NCBI GenBank assembly: GCA_026874595.1
Contig: CM049315.1
Coordinates: 18,185,664-18,249,663, forward strand
DNA from: Sipunculus nudus
Lineage: Eukaryota; Annelida; Sipuncula; Golfingiida; Sipunculidae
Reading direction: 5' to 3'
DNA: 64,000 nucleotides
The translations under genes and the position numbers were made by a program. Below the pieces are notes generated by a model that saw nothing but the letters and a program-made list of their open reading frames with translations, ran no database searches and was not told the origin of the DNA. Positions 15,201 to 24,722 of this stretch are shown piece by piece; the stretch's first letter is position 1; every line of letters begins with the position of its first letter.

Positions 15201-18200
15201 TTGAATGGAGTGTTACGTATGATTTCCAGTATAAATACAAAATCAGACTGACATTATGCTTAAATGATTGAAGGTGGCGCCACCAGTCTTGCTATCACAT
15301 TTTAGACCAATTTATTCAGCCACTGCTGAGATGTATTCAAGGAATGCAAAAATTAATTACAGATGGCACCACCAGTCTAGTGTGCAAAATAGAGCTATCC
15401 CACATGCAAAATTTCAGCCCACTTCAACCAACTCCTGTGGTATGAACACGGATGTACACTATGCAAATACAATTGTAGTTGGGACCACCAGTCTTTGTGT
15501 ATGAGAGAACTGTCCAAGATGTATGGACATGCAACATTACAGGTCACCACATCAAACAAGTCCTGATAGAGTTCAAGGTTCCATGATTCAGCCAAAAATC
15601 ATTCATGTGGAACTATTTGAACAAATTTAACAAGGACCACCTAAGGATACTCCTATGCAATAAGAGAGAATTTGCAAAGCAGTTTTGCAGAAACATAGTT
15701 TTTGTAGCCCAAAGTCTAATACAGGCTTACTTGGAAAAATAACCAGGTTAAACTTTGTGTAACTCAACCAAAAAATGAGCAAACAGGAACCATTTGAACA
15801 AAATATCTTACTATATGATCATTTCTATGAGCTAGTTAAAGGTTGGCTAAGCAAGTTCAGAGTAACTGATTTCCACTTATGTAACTGAAAGAGTCCAGAA
15901 TTCCTAGTTTTCCTCTGGTAAACTGTAGTTCATTGCAGGTGGGATCATGGATTAAAAAAATTAGGTTAACAAGATAGGCAAATTCTTGGGATTATGTTGC
16001 ACTGCTTTATGCCCTTCTCACATTGGCGTGAAATGAAGCGCGTCTAGTGGCGCTAACTTCAACACCTGTTATCTCACAGTTAGCGCAGTTTTTTTACGCC
16101 ATGCAAAGTAGTGATGGCGTTGGTTAGTGATGACTGGCTCTAATTTATGTGAGTCAACGTAGGTCAAAACCAAAACTGCGCCAGTCATCGCATAACATGG
16201 CGTTGATCCACGTTGACTTGCTTTGTTTTTTAACGCCAGCCAATGCCTGTCAACGCATACCATAAGATGACAGGCTATGACTCGCGTTTAAAGGTGTTGG
16301 CAGGGGTTAATATTAGCGCTCACGCATGTGACATCGTCTGCACGGGTTCAGGTCGGCGTCTGGCGCTTATACTACAGTGTCTTTTTGGCTGTATCCTATT
16401 GCCAAATTTTTAGGCGTTGCCCTGCGATGATAGGCAATGTCACAAAATGATTGGTGTTGACATGCGCCCATAGGCGCTAAAAGTGAAAATTTTTTAACAT
16501 TCCCAAAACTTGGCAAAGACTGGGAGAGTAGTGAGGTTGCTGGCAATGACCCGGGTTAACCCCTTGGGATAACCGGCGTTGAAGTTAGCGCCACTAGGCC
16601 AGTGTGAGAAGGGCATTATATGTAACAATGCCTAAAGGCCAAATGCGAACCTGTGCAATTGGATAATCATCAGGTATAATGTTTCCATGATAACAATTAC
16701 ATGCTTGACCATTATTTGAAAAGTACTTGATTAATTTTCAAGAACATGTGTGACATGTACAATGCTATTCAAATATTTTAACAATAATAAGGCCGCATTA
16801 CCAGAGGTCCAATTTTGCGCATACACGACAGATCTCAAACATACATGGACCTACTTGTCATATTATCTCCTGACTGACAGGTGTTGTGGCCCGGCAGTTG
16901 CACAGAGTCCCACATGCTGTGTTTACATTGATGGCTGTAATTGCTCCTAGTCCTCTGTTTTTAACACTAGTGTACTGGAGTAAACCAACAGTTTCAGGGC
17001 AATATTTTAGTAGGGAACAATTTATTTCAAAGAGAAGACACTATTTTTCATGTTAATCTGACATGCTTTATAGGTGATTAGGCCCCTTTAAGATTTCATA
17101 AATGTGTCCATCAAATTTTTGAAGAAAATACTTGTTTTTCTTTGAAATTTTTCATAATGTTAGAGATTTCAATGAGCATGATACTTTTCAGATGGTGCAG
17201 TAGATGGCCATGTGCACTAAGGTAACTCACTTTCATGAATGGAGATTTCAAAGTGCTTGAACTGTATAAACTAAGTTCATTATCCTATAGGCCAAATATT
17301 GTCACTGTTAAAAGTGTTTTCTCTTTTAACTGATGTGTGGGCACAATGTAATTTATTTTGAAGGGTTTAATGAGGTGTATCTCATCTTAAACAAGCAATT
17401 CTTGATTAATGTCCCCCGCTTTGGGCTCTTTTTGTCTTTCATGCTTGATAAGCACCCAAAATTATGACATGAGGAGAAAATCTTGAGGGCACATGAAAAC
17501 TTAAACAGATGCACTATGACATGTGGAGACATCTGCAGGCAACATAAAAACTGAAACACACAGAGAAATTGGACCAAAATTTGATCATTTTGTTTTTGAG
17601 CTGGAGAGAATTTTTGTTCAGATAGACACTCCAAAAGCCATCCCAACCAAGGCAAGCATGAAAGCAAACTGTGAATGAAATTGGATAATATTAAGGAAAG
17701 TAATCACACAGAAATGAAAAAAAACTGACAACAGGCAGACTAAGTGACTGACAAAGAGACAGAAGCCAGACCTGGTGGACAGTCAGAGTGACAGATAGAC
17801 AGACACCAGACACTCCAAAACCAATCCCAACCAAGGTAAGCATGAGAGAAATCATTGACCAAAATTGAAGGAAACCAGATATTTAGGAAAGTTATCTCAC
17901 AGAAACAAAAACCTGATGGACACACAGAAAGACAGAAGCCAGACACTCAAAAACAATCCCAACCAAGGCATGCATGAGAGCAATCACTGAACCAAATTTA
18001 AATGAAATTGGATAAAATTTAGGAAAGTTATGGCAAGGAAACAAAAAAACCTGAGGGACGGACACAGAGACAGACAGAACCAAATCAGTGTCCCCTTATT
18101 GGCGGAGCAGGGGACAATAAATGATTTAGACCAAATCCCCACACTGACTGAGCTACCAGCAATGGACTAGCATGGAGTCCATGCCATGGACACCCAACAC

Positions 18201-21200
18201 AGATAAAAAAGGGCTGCCTCAGTAGTAGTCCAGTGACTGTGTCAGATATATTAGCTGGGCTAAGTCCTATTATGTGAATATGATCTTCATGCTTAAATAA
18301 ATGTCTGCCAAAATACAAACTTGTGAGCACCTGTTTTTTGAGAGTTACTATTTTTGCTCCATCACAAGGTTTATTGACTTACCTCTGGTGGTTTTTCTTC
18401 ACTGCTTGGTGCTTGCTCATCCATGGGAAATTCTGCATCTACTGTGTTGTTGATGTTGAATGTGATCAAAATACTACAAGTAAAAACGATACAGGCTTAT
18501 CAACAGAGCTACTGATGAAGAAACAGACTTGCCAATAGAGCTATAGACAAAAAAAAGACTTGTCAATACTGCTATTGATAAAGAAACAGAAACAAGGGAC
18601 CCATGGGTCACATTGCTCAGCAGAATTTTGGAAAATATTAGTAACTGCAAAATATTTTTATTTCTTTTGGTTATTCATGTACATTATCATTAGAAAAGCT
18701 ATGAGATAATGGCCCTGCTAAAATGAAACTCTGTAAATTATAGAATAATGGACATGAGCTAAACTATTTAGTGATGCACCAATGGAACAAATAGGCCTAC
18801 GGTAAGTGTTATATAAAAGTAACATTTCATAAACAAATAATGTGTGGAGGTAATTAAGTTTTCAAAAGTTAAATATATGGCCATATGAGTTAAAAATTAA
18901 TCCAACAAAGTTTGACCAATATTCCTAATTTTAATACTAAGTTAACAGTGTTATTCACACCTAGGCCCAACCAACTTTTAAGAAGATATAAATACTTTGT
19001 AACATTTCATTCATATCTCTTGATATGAATGAAATGTTACAAAGTATTTATATCTTCTTAAATCTTGTCAGTTAGCACTTACATTAGATCCTAATATTTT
19101 ATCACATTTGAATATTAGGATTAAATTCCTGAATTTTTTTTCTGAAAAAAAAAATCAAAAGTGTCCAAGTCTCAAAAAGATCAAAAAGAATTTATTGAAC
19201 ATTAAAATTATAAGATTCATCTTGTTTATTAGTCCTGTGTACTGAAGGGGTGGGTGGGGGGAGGGGTCTCAGTTGTTACTGCTCATTGCTGAAAAAAATG
19301 TTAATTTTAAGATTCATCTAGTTCATAGTACAGGTCTGTCAACAAAATGGGGTGGGGGGGGGGGGGGAAGGCTCCCTGTGGTATGGTATTAACTGCAGAC
19401 AGCCTGATCAAGCTCAACTCAGTGGAGAGAGGGCTTGCCCTAGTGATGGGATTGCATAACATTATGCCAGGGGAGCATAGAGAGCTGCACTGAATGACCT
19501 ACAGTGACCAAAGTCGACTGCTTGACAAGGGAATACAACAAGAGCCTCCAAAAAAATTCAATAACTAGCTAAATTTTGCAGCTTTTATTTTCAAATTTCA
19601 TATTTTAACAGATTAAATCCTTATGTGCACATGCTGTGAAAATTAAATCCACAGTACTTATAGGGAAAAAACGTGCCGTGGCCAAAGTTGGGCAAAATTT
19701 AAGGTACCAATTTTTATTTTTGCTAAAATTTTTTAAAATTTGAAAGATTTTGATCTAATTTTGGGTATACAATTTAATTTTGATTAATTAAAGATATATT
19801 ACTGGAAAAAAGTCCTTAACTTTAACATGTTTTGTGTTAAGCTACCAAATATCTTTCCTTTTTTTTTACGAAATGCATTATGTTTGAGTCCATAACTTTT
19901 TTAAATTATACAATACAGACCTAATTTATGGCATGTACATAGGAACTATATAGAGAAATATTTATGGCAAATATGAGGGAAAACAGATGAGTGGTTTTGA
20001 TATTAGGCGGTCCTGAAGTGTGAAAATAGGTTTTGAATAAATAATTGAGGTTTTTCCTTAATTTTTCAAAGGAACGAAGTTGCAAAGACCAAGTTTTCGG
20101 CTTGGTAGGAGATTTTGGGGACACCCAACATTATTATACAGAATTTTGGATTCCTAGGTCTTACGGTTTCAAAACGTGCCACATCTATGGACGGACGGAC
20201 GGACAGACGGACGGACAATGGATCACGACTATAGCTCAGATGACTTATAGTCCGCTAAGCTAAAAATTGCAATTGGCAAAGAAACAAGACTTCACAACAA
20301 CACTTCGGGCAAAGCATAGAGATGCTTTTAGGTATATATCATGTAGTTGTTGGAATGAACAGCCAACTTTCAGTAAGGTAAACATTATCAAACAAATCCA
20401 AAAAATATGTGATCCTATAATCAAATCATTCCTCAATACCTGTAATCATTTAATCAAATCAGTCCTTAATATCTGTAGTCCCATAATCAAACTAGTTCCC
20501 CATATTTGTGATCCTTTTAATGAAATGAACTTTCGATATCTGTACATGTGGACCTTAAATCAATAATATGTGATCCTTTTATCCTGCAAATTCTCAATAT
20601 CCGTGATCCATTTATGAACCATTCCTGAATACCATTCCCCCCTCCCCCCATCCAGGTAGTTGCAGAAATCAGCAACACTGGTGTTTATAGAAAATGTCCC
20701 TTGGAGGGCAGGTTTTGAAGCAGACACTACACACACCACTATAAATGCCTACCTTTCATCACCTGACGTTTTTGTCAATGACACTTCAGCACCATCAATT
20801 GATACATCGAATCCTTTAATTCTGGGAACTTTGCCCTGGCTTCTGTCAAGGCCCTTCTCTACTTGGATTTCTTCTTTAAGGAATTCTGCCAACTCTTTGT
20901 CAGCTGTGAATAAAAAAATAGTAATGACACTTTCAGACAGGGGTGACACTTAAACATTCTCTTCTCATTTTCATCTCCCATATGATATATATCATCATTT
21001 GTTCCTATAACCATACCACTTGTTGTTTTTAAATGTGCATTTACCTGCATATATGCATGAAAAATTGCTCAAATATTTTTTATAACTGTGGTGTTTCCAT
21101 GTGCACATCCATGTTTATGTATGTATATTGCCGCAGGAGCTATTTTCATGCACAGGGTCTGCATAAACTCCGGGCCACCCACTTATTTCCTGGATATTCT

Positions 21201-21242
21201 TCTGCCAGTTCAATTTTATATATATATAAATACATATATTTA

Positions 21243-21279
<37 letters not shown>

Positions 21280-22430
21280 CAGAGAGAGAGACTACCTATT
21301 ATGACATGCTCTTATTAAATAGGAGGTCAATCCACTTCCACTTTGCTCGCGCTCTATCGACCAATACTGTTACCATTCGTTAAAGAGCCCAGCAAAGGCA
21401 GCGAAACCAGCCAAGTGACCCTCGTGCCCTAGACCACAGGCCGAGACAGACAGGGCTCTGTGCCAGCAGTATCTGGCATGTCTGTCTGAGCCAGACATCA
21501 GTGAACGCGGGCTGCTAGGCTGGCTATCAGTCACTCAAAACAAAATGTAACAACATTAGCTCTGTTGGGCTGGTATCCGTTTTTTTCTGACAACTGATAC
21601 ATGGCTATGATAAAATAGCCTTAATGTCATGGGAGGGTTATGGAATGGGAACAAAGTGGAATGACCTCTTATTTAATATGAGTATTTTAAATTGACATTG
21701 ACAATTTTATTGTAGCCATGAGGCATGAATCTGTTTCCAGCAAGATACCAGCCAAGCAGGCAACCGCTTGAATAGGCCACAGGCTCAGAAAGAATGGCCT
21801 GACACTTAGCCGACACAGGTCCTTGTGCACGCAGGATGCCTGGCCAGTGAGTTGTCACTCAAAACAAAATGTGAAAACATTCCTCGCTGGGCCAGTGCCG
21901 GTACCAGTTTTGCTGGCAACAGATACATAGCTACGATAAAACTGTATTTATGTCAAAAAAGGTTGATGAAGTAGGAAAGCAGAGGGAGTGTAATTCGACC
22001 TATTATTTAATATTATGACTTAATATGAGCATTATTTGTAAAGAAAAAATAATTTTGCGACACCCATTTACCAATTAAACTCGTTTTGTCACTATTGACC
22101 ATATATGAATCTGCAGACCCAATTCTGAACATTTTCCAATAGCCCTTTCAGTTAAATGAAATGGAGCTGTTCCATTTGACGTAAACACATTTCTTGAGGA
22201 TGCAAACCTTCTGTGGAGTGATTTCTACAGCAGCCACAGGCCAGTGAAGGTGACTTGAATGTTGTCTGGCTTCCCACGTGGTCTCGCTTGCTCATGTGCC
22301 ACAGTGAACGAGTTAAAGTACGGTTTGTCTGTTGTGTCACAACTGTCTTAGACAAACTTGGAAATTGCCTGACACCACTGCGCACACATTTTGCCACTGA
22401 CGCCAAGGATCTTAATGAGTTGAATGCCAT
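128..22430 (-). CDS. C1QBP: C1QBP/p32 (MAM33 family) mitochondrial matrix protein, complete, 6 coding exons
   Basis: Joining minus-strand exons 22430-22208, 20903-20753, 18473-18383, 5162-5042, 959-865 and 277-128 gives one 276-residue frame; human C1QBP is about 282. Residues 1-74 look like a mitochondrial targeting sequence: Arg/Ser/Thr-rich, with no acidic residue before Asp50, ending in a Cys-Gly-Cys-Cys stretch like the cleaved human leader. The mature part starts with an amphipathic helix (ADKELAEFLKEEI), then a beta region containing ITFNINN, two acidic loops (about 138-155 and 180-195) and C-terminal helices with ALEHKKYIDFLKDLK. Family members form a doughnut-shaped acidic homotrimer in the mitochondrial matrix and support mitochondrial translation and respiration; surface or C1q binding is reported for vertebrate proteins. 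The ATG at 22430 has a good context (AAG before, G after). All introns are GT-AG and all phases join. Identification rests on remembered family sequence, not a search. Confidence 0.95.
278..864 (-). other. C1QBP intron 5 (587 bp)
   Basis: GT-AG intron. Apart from an A/T homopolymer next to the acceptor, no repeat family was recognised in it. Confidence 0.7.
865..959 (-). CDS. C1QBP: C1QBP coding exon 5
   Basis: Residues 196-227, reading DLIEIQEVTILPKG then YCVNAEIMDG, equivalent to human DIFSIREVSFQ and YTLNTDSLDW. The acceptor is GTGTTTTAG. The donor is GTCAGT; reading through it gives a long non-homologous tail ending in a stop, so the splice at 865 is well supported. Confidence 0.88.
960..3115. 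other. C1QBP intron 4, AT-rich stretch with nothing recognised
   Basis: No exon, RNA gene or clear repeat end was seen. Sequence is AT-rich throughout. Confidence 0.5.
3116..3727 (-). repeat. Two partial, reverse-oriented copies of the AGCTCAGCTGA element family
   Basis: The stretch starts with AAGGGACCCATGGGTCA and a CTCAGCTGAA box, the reverse complement of the family's 3' end. A second start (GTGCCCATTGGGTGATG) lies at about 3290. It closes at about 3695-3720 with GCTCAGATGACTTATAAATC, the reverse complement of the family's 5' end, preceded by GATGGACAGACGATGGAC. The nested starts suggest one truncated copy abutting another. Non-coding. Confidence 0.6.
3728..4745 (-). repeat. Reverse copy of the AGCTCAGCTGA element family
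   Basis: It begins ACAAGGGACCCATGGGTCAC directly after the previous copy and ends AGTCAGCTGAGCTAAAAA. Its middle (about 4040-4620) is the reverse complement of 57590-58120 inside the plus-oriented copy ending at 58422; for example TCATTTAAAAGAAAACTGAT matches there with few changes. No transposase is seen. Confidence 0.65.
5042..5162 (-). CDS. C1QBP: C1QBP coding exon 4
   Basis: Residues 156-195 plus one base. It reads PSFLVELNKGG then TLAVQCAFP and a run of Glu/Ser (EEESVESGSEEQY), matching human PNFVVEV, ALVLDCHYP and the acidic loop EDEVGQEDEAES. Acceptor TTTGCAG, donor GTAAGC. Confidence 0.9.
5763..7490. repeat. GCGAACCTGTG-ended repeat with GGTGG..CCACC palindromes
   Basis: The left edge reads TAATGCGAACCTGTGC. 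The right edge reads GCTCACAGGTTCGC, so an 11-bp inverted repeat (GCGAACCTGTG) bounds the element. Inside, a diverged ~280-bp unit repeats (about 6050-6330 and 6330-6600), each with ATGTAGGTGG..CCACCTGTC. The last part (7000-7450) contains TGGTGATGCTAGCTCCTGCC, whose relatives occur in reverse at 58520-58560. A truncated start of the same family is at 16625-16655. No coding capacity is seen. Confidence 0.6.
7755..8479. mobile_element. TTAA-flanked MITE, copy 1 (725 bp)
   Basis: TTAA then AGGGACATAATCAGG at the left, and TAGGTGACTAGGTCCCT then TTAA at the right. The ends form imperfect terminal inverted repeats (AGGGACATAATCA against AGGGACCTAGTCA). It shares its interior with copies at 11018-11522 and about 16780-17093. 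It contains a 15-C run at 8322-8336. No transposase frame; the 170-residue plus-strand frame inside is not recognisable. Confidence 0.75.
8809..10123 (-). repeat. Old reverse repeat with hormone-element-like AGGTCA boxes
   Basis: It starts ACAAGTGACCAATGGGCCAT with CTCATCTGAA and ends AGTCAGCTGAGCTAA, the ends of the AGCTCAGCTGA family. The interior is a diverged repeat of ~200-bp units, each with a 'catgtttt..ccatagctcacag' block followed by AGGTCACAGTGA-like sequence and 'ggtttccaaggaga'. Decayed and non-coding. Confidence 0.55.
10124..10800. repeat. Diverged repeat with TGACCTTGACC motifs
   Basis: It opens with GGGCACATGGATCTCAATGC, a decayed version of the family edge, then repeats a ~100-150-bp unit around TGACCTTGACCTTTGACC (about 10200, 10310, 10550, 10640). 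It is related in content to the 290-bp array at 41860-43900. Nothing coding. Confidence 0.45.
10862..13083. mobile_element. Non-autonomous element with 180-bp tandem core and terminal C/G-rich hairpin
   Basis: The left arm begins AACTAGATGTGTCGGAATGA and GAATGCCCCCGCCTGGGGCA. The core is about eight tandem ~180-bp units; TGTGTATTTGTCATGA recurs near 11766, 11946, 12125, 12305, 12485, 12665 and 12845. The right arm reads GACGGAATGACGGACATGGG then a hairpin GCCCCGGCCAC-TTT-GTGGCGGGGGC with one mismatch, then an A-run. Both arms share CGGAATGAC. Left arm, satellite core and hairpin right arm recall bivalve pearl/Helitron-like non-autonomous elements; that link is inference, and no Helitron CTRR end is seen. 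A MITE (11018-11522) sits inside the first unit. Confidence 0.7.
11018..11522. mobile_element. TTAA-flanked MITE, copy 2, nested insertion (505 bp)
   Basis: TTAA-AGGGACACAATCAGG at the left and GATTGGGCCCCT-TTAA at the right. It interrupts the first 180-bp unit. Removing the element and one TTAA rejoins GGTCATTA to the CACACC motif with the spacing seen in intact units (GGTCATTATCTGCCCACACA). This shows directly a TTAA target duplication, the hallmark of piggyBac-type insertion. No transposase present. Confidence 0.8.
13090..14860 (-). repeat. Composite repeat of ~270-bp units with GGTGGTGCCACC boxes
   Basis: Units starting near 13431, 13708 and 13977 share AATGGGAAGGTAGGTGG, TGGATGGACATGCC and GCAGATGG..CCACCAG. 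Parts at about 13255-13345 and 14580-14780 are reverse-complement relatives of 43900-43990 and 41400-41620, so this is the same composite family in the other orientation. No coding capacity. Confidence 0.6.
15120..16009. repeat. Further decayed copies of the GGTGG..CCACC repeat
   Basis: Boxes AGGTGGCGCCACCAGTC (15272) and AGATGGCACCACCAGTC (15360) and phrases such as CAAGATGTATGGACATGC place this in the same family as 13090-14860. From about 15600 onward it resembles 7120-7260. No gene seen. Confidence 0.45.
16010..16615. mobile_element. PIF/Harbinger-like MITE (606 bp) with long terminal inverted repeats
   Basis: The left end TGCCCTTCTCACATTGGCG and the right end CAGTGTGAGAAGGGCA are inverted repeats. 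After a 15-bp left-side insert the match continues through CTAGTGGCGCTAACTTCAAC. Three bases TTA flank both sides (16007-16009 and 16616-16618), the target duplication typical of the PIF/Harbinger superfamily. The interior is rich in GCGTTG/CAACGC motifs and codes for nothing. Confidence 0.75.
16780..17093. mobile_element. TTAA MITE, copy 3, 5'-truncated
   Basis: Its right end TTTATAGGTGATTAGGCCCC-TTTAA and interior (CTCCTGACTGACAGGTGTTG, TTTCAGGGCAATATTTTAG) match the copies at 7755 and 11018. No clear left end was found, so it is probably truncated near 16780. Confidence 0.6.
17385..18118. mobile_element. Non-autonomous element with ~130-bp tandem core and TGTCCCC/GGGGACA end
   Basis: The left part reads AATGTCCCCCGCTTTGGGC. 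The core repeats CAATCCCAACCAAGGYAWGC (near 17640, 17824, 17957) with a following AGGAAAGTTAT and GACAGACAGA. The right end is TGTCCCCTTATTGGCGGAGC then AGGGGACA, a short stem-loop. The layout parallels the element at 10862-13083 but with different sequence. Frames within it are repeat-derived. Confidence 0.55.
18383..18473 (-). CDS. C1QBP: C1QBP coding exon 3
   Basis: Residues 125-155. It contains ITFNINN, nearly the same as human VTFNINN, followed by an acidic, Pro/Ser-rich loop (EEKPPE). Acceptor TTTTTACTTGTAG, donor GTAAGT. It is followed on the minus strand by the 13.2-kb third intron. Confidence 0.92.
18593..20266 (-). mobile_element. Reverse copy of the AGCTCAGCTGA element family in C1QBP intron 2
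   Basis: It starts CAAGGGACCCATGGGTCACA. It ends with GGACGGACGGACAGACGGAC and ATAGCTCAGATGACTTATAG. It contains the family's conserved internal blocks in reverse (ACTTCGTTCCTTTGAGAAATT and TAGGAACTATATAGA types). It also holds a 14-G run (19354-19367) and the perfect palindrome at 18977-19062. Confidence 0.75.
18977..19062. repeat. Perfect 41-bp inverted repeat with 4-nt loop
   Basis: The left arm 18977-19017 (TTTAAGAAGATATAAATACT at its start) is exactly the reverse complement of 19022-19062; the loop is TCTT. It is AT-rich. It could form a long hairpin, and may come from a foldback template switch. Confidence 0.95.
20385..20635. repeat. Degenerate ~39-bp minisatellite
   Basis: The theme 'aatatctgtgatcctttaatcaaatca' recurs about six times with many changes (CCTCAATACCTGTAATCAT, CCTTAATATCTGTAGTCCC, CCCCATATTTGTGATCC). 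It lies in C1QBP intron 2 about 120 bp from exon 2. Confidence 0.6.
20753..20903 (-). CDS. C1QBP: C1QBP coding exon 2
   Basis: Residues 75-124. It carries the first helix of the mature protein (DKELAEFLKEEI) and the first beta strands (GFDVSIDGAEVSL), matching human DKAFVDFLSDEI and WELELNGTEAKL. The acceptor is TTCACAG. The donor is GTAGGC, and the last codon is split as AG plus T. Confidence 0.92.
21223..21276. repeat. (AT)n microsatellite in C1QBP intron 1
   Basis: Mostly alternating AT/TA, with a pure run at about 21246-21274. Confidence 0.85.
21300..22030. repeat. Two diverged tandem halves with TTATTAAATA..AGGTC ends
   Basis: The ends TTATTAAATAGGAGGTC (21312) and GACCTCTTATTTAATATGAG (21664) are inverted. 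A second, related half follows to about 22030 (CGACCTATTATTTAATATTA). Both halves share CACTCAAAACAAAATGT and GATACATRGCTAYGATAAAA. Probably an old MITE that duplicated in tandem. Superfamily not assigned. Confidence 0.45.
22208..22430 (-). CDS. C1QBP: C1QBP coding exon 1 (targeting peptide)
   Basis: Codes residues 1-74 plus one base of codon 75. The upstream in-frame codon at 22439-22437 is GTG, not ATG, so the start is at 22430. The donor is GTTTGC, weaker than the others in the gene, but it joins the next exon in frame to give HSTEADKEL. Confidence 0.9.
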
Positions 22431-24640
22431 CTTGGTCACACCAATGCTTCTCTCTCTTGCATGTGCACGAATGTGGTGTCACACCGGTTGTTACTAAAAC
22501 GCGTTCACGCACGCGTGCGCACAGGTTTTAACGGCTCACCATGGTCTTTCTACAGTAAAAGTATAGACTATAGTTAGCTAGGTTATTATGAAAAAAAATC
22601 ATAATTTTAAGAGATATATGTTATTTTGAAATTACCAGTGGGATAGTTAATTGTAATTCTGATTCGTTAAATGCAAAAAAGTTGAAAATACAATTTATTA
22701 TGTTCTTTAAAGAGAAATTTATTGTAATATGCAGTGTTACACAAGCTGTGTTACTCCTCGGGACTGGAAGAGCAGTTTGCTTTTAATTTTGGTACGTATT
22801 TAATAACTCTGTACCTCCAAGATTAACGCACCGGTCAATGCTTTTTTGTGGAAGAACTGATAAAAAATATCACAAACAATTTTTCTGAGGCTTCATGAAT
22901 CATATTTATGAGAGAATTTTGATAATATTTTCCTGTCTATAGGTGTTGCACGAATGCCCTCCCCAAGAATCAATTTTTGTAATACTGTATTTTTCAAGTT
23001 GTCAGTGGTGTCACAGTAACATAAGGGTAGAAATATTATTAAATGCCCCCTCAACTAAGTATTTTCCCCCACAACAGACGGAACAGCAAATGTCTGAATT
23101 AAAAGCGGTACCTAGCTGATTATAATATATAATATATGTAGTTGCAAGCATCCTTAAAACAGGTAGTCCGTGGTGTTACCATTTGTCAGTTATATAACAA
23201 ATATTCATCGTTGAAAAGCAAATAAATTGCAAATATAAATATATTTTTGTCTGACCAAGTTCGTTTTACATGATGTATTAAATTTAGGTTCTGTTAGTGG
23301 AATATGTTGAATGTTGCTGCTTGCAGCGGCCATTGGGATGACCAAAATTATATTATAAAAATTATATAAATGCTCAAAATAAAGCATTTAGTCTACATAT
23401 TTCTAGTAAGTGTGACCTTTATTTAAGAGACCTTGGTGAAAGTCTGATTCAGCATTATTATCATTCTACCATATTACCCATATGTGGGTCAGTAAACAGT
23501 CAGTTTGCACCTACAAACAATTTCTTTAAAAAAAAATAATCTTGTAATGGCTTAGCTTGACTTTGTTCATAACACAATATACTATAAGGTTTATGAACAT
23601 TGTTTATGATTAAATACTCATGTCGAAAAATACATTTATTTATTCAGAAAATGATTAGTATATAATTAGACTAAAAAGTTACAATCTGGCTTTTTCCAAG
23701 ATGAAATTAGGTTAAGAAAATTAGTTTGTATCAAAAGTGAAATATTTAATTGTTATTCAAGACACTGCATGATGATTAAGATATGTTTAAACAATCAAAG
23801 AAATTTCTATGCACAAAGCAATGTCCTTTTGCATAAATTTAGTAAATGTATGCTGCCGGCCCTTGCATCCTTGTACCAAGCATGTTGTTCTAATTTTTAT
23901 AACATCACTATCCAAAACAGATGTACAGCAAAATCAGGATAGGGCATTTGTAATAATGTGCTCAGGCGATTTCTTAACTTGAACTCTTCTAGAATGGATA
24001 GTGCCAAGGCAATGGATATTATAAATCTAATGGACTAGACAACTTTGATGTGGTAATATGGAAAATATTTGCAGGTTTATAGGTAAACTGGAAAACAGTT
24101 AAAAATATAATAAGGTGTTTATATGGCAACAGGACAATAAAGTCAGGAGTTCTCTGCTCCACCTAGCTGGCAAAGTCAGCTAAATACATATATACTTGCA
24201 TGCCCCACGCCATGATTACCCCGTTGGTCTGGAGATTATTGGCCCCATAAAAAGCATCAATGAAGTTATTGTTTTTAATGCAAATCTATTTTTTATTGTA
24301 TTCTTTTATAAATGTGTTTTTTTTCTAAAATAAAAATATCTTAACTATCTAAAATATCCAACTGAAATTACACACAACATATATGCAAAAAGAATTGGTC
24401 ATGTTAAAACTACTAGTATGTAATAATAAAATATTTTTTTCGATTTGAGCGTAGATGATTGTAAATCTAGAGGCCTTTAAAAACGACCACAGGCTTTTTT
24501 TAGGTTAGCAAAATAAATCGATTCTACGTGTACGCATGCGTGCATGTGTTTTATGTTTTAGGCACTCCCTGGTATAATCGAAATGGGTCAGAGGTCATGT
24601 AAAATAGGTCACCGGAAGTAAACAGGCCAGCGAGCCATTT
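22431..24640. promoter_or_regulatory. Intergenic region between divergent C1QBP and CYFIP; promoters inferred
   Basis: No frame or repeat family recognised. CpG-bearing stretches occur just upstream of C1QBP (22495-22540, ACGCGTTCACGCACGCGTGC) and upstream of the proposed CYFIP first exon (24530-24640), unlike the AT-rich middle. No TATA box can be assigned with confidence. Confidence 0.4.
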
Positions 24641-24722
24641 ATTAAGAATTAGGCCATGTCAGAATCGCTCAGATAAACCAGAATATAGTTTCCCGCAAAA
24701 GGGGAGAGATTTAAACACACAG
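24640..24722 (+). other. Possible non-coding first exon of CYFIP
   Basis: A good donor (ACACACAG then GTAGGT) sits at 24722/24723 in a relatively CG-containing stretch, and the first coding exon at 28196 begins with an acceptor, so an upstream 5' UTR exon must exist. The 5' end is a guess. The exon could lie elsewhere between 24600 and 28000. Confidence 0.35.

Noticed and set aside
16069-16263. A 64-codon minus-strand frame
   Set aside because: Lies wholly inside the Harbinger-like MITE and has no recognisable domain.
22431-22439. An upstream in-frame start for C1QBP at 22439
   Set aside because: The codon is GTG. The first ATG, at 22430, has a good context and gives a normal-length targeting peptide.
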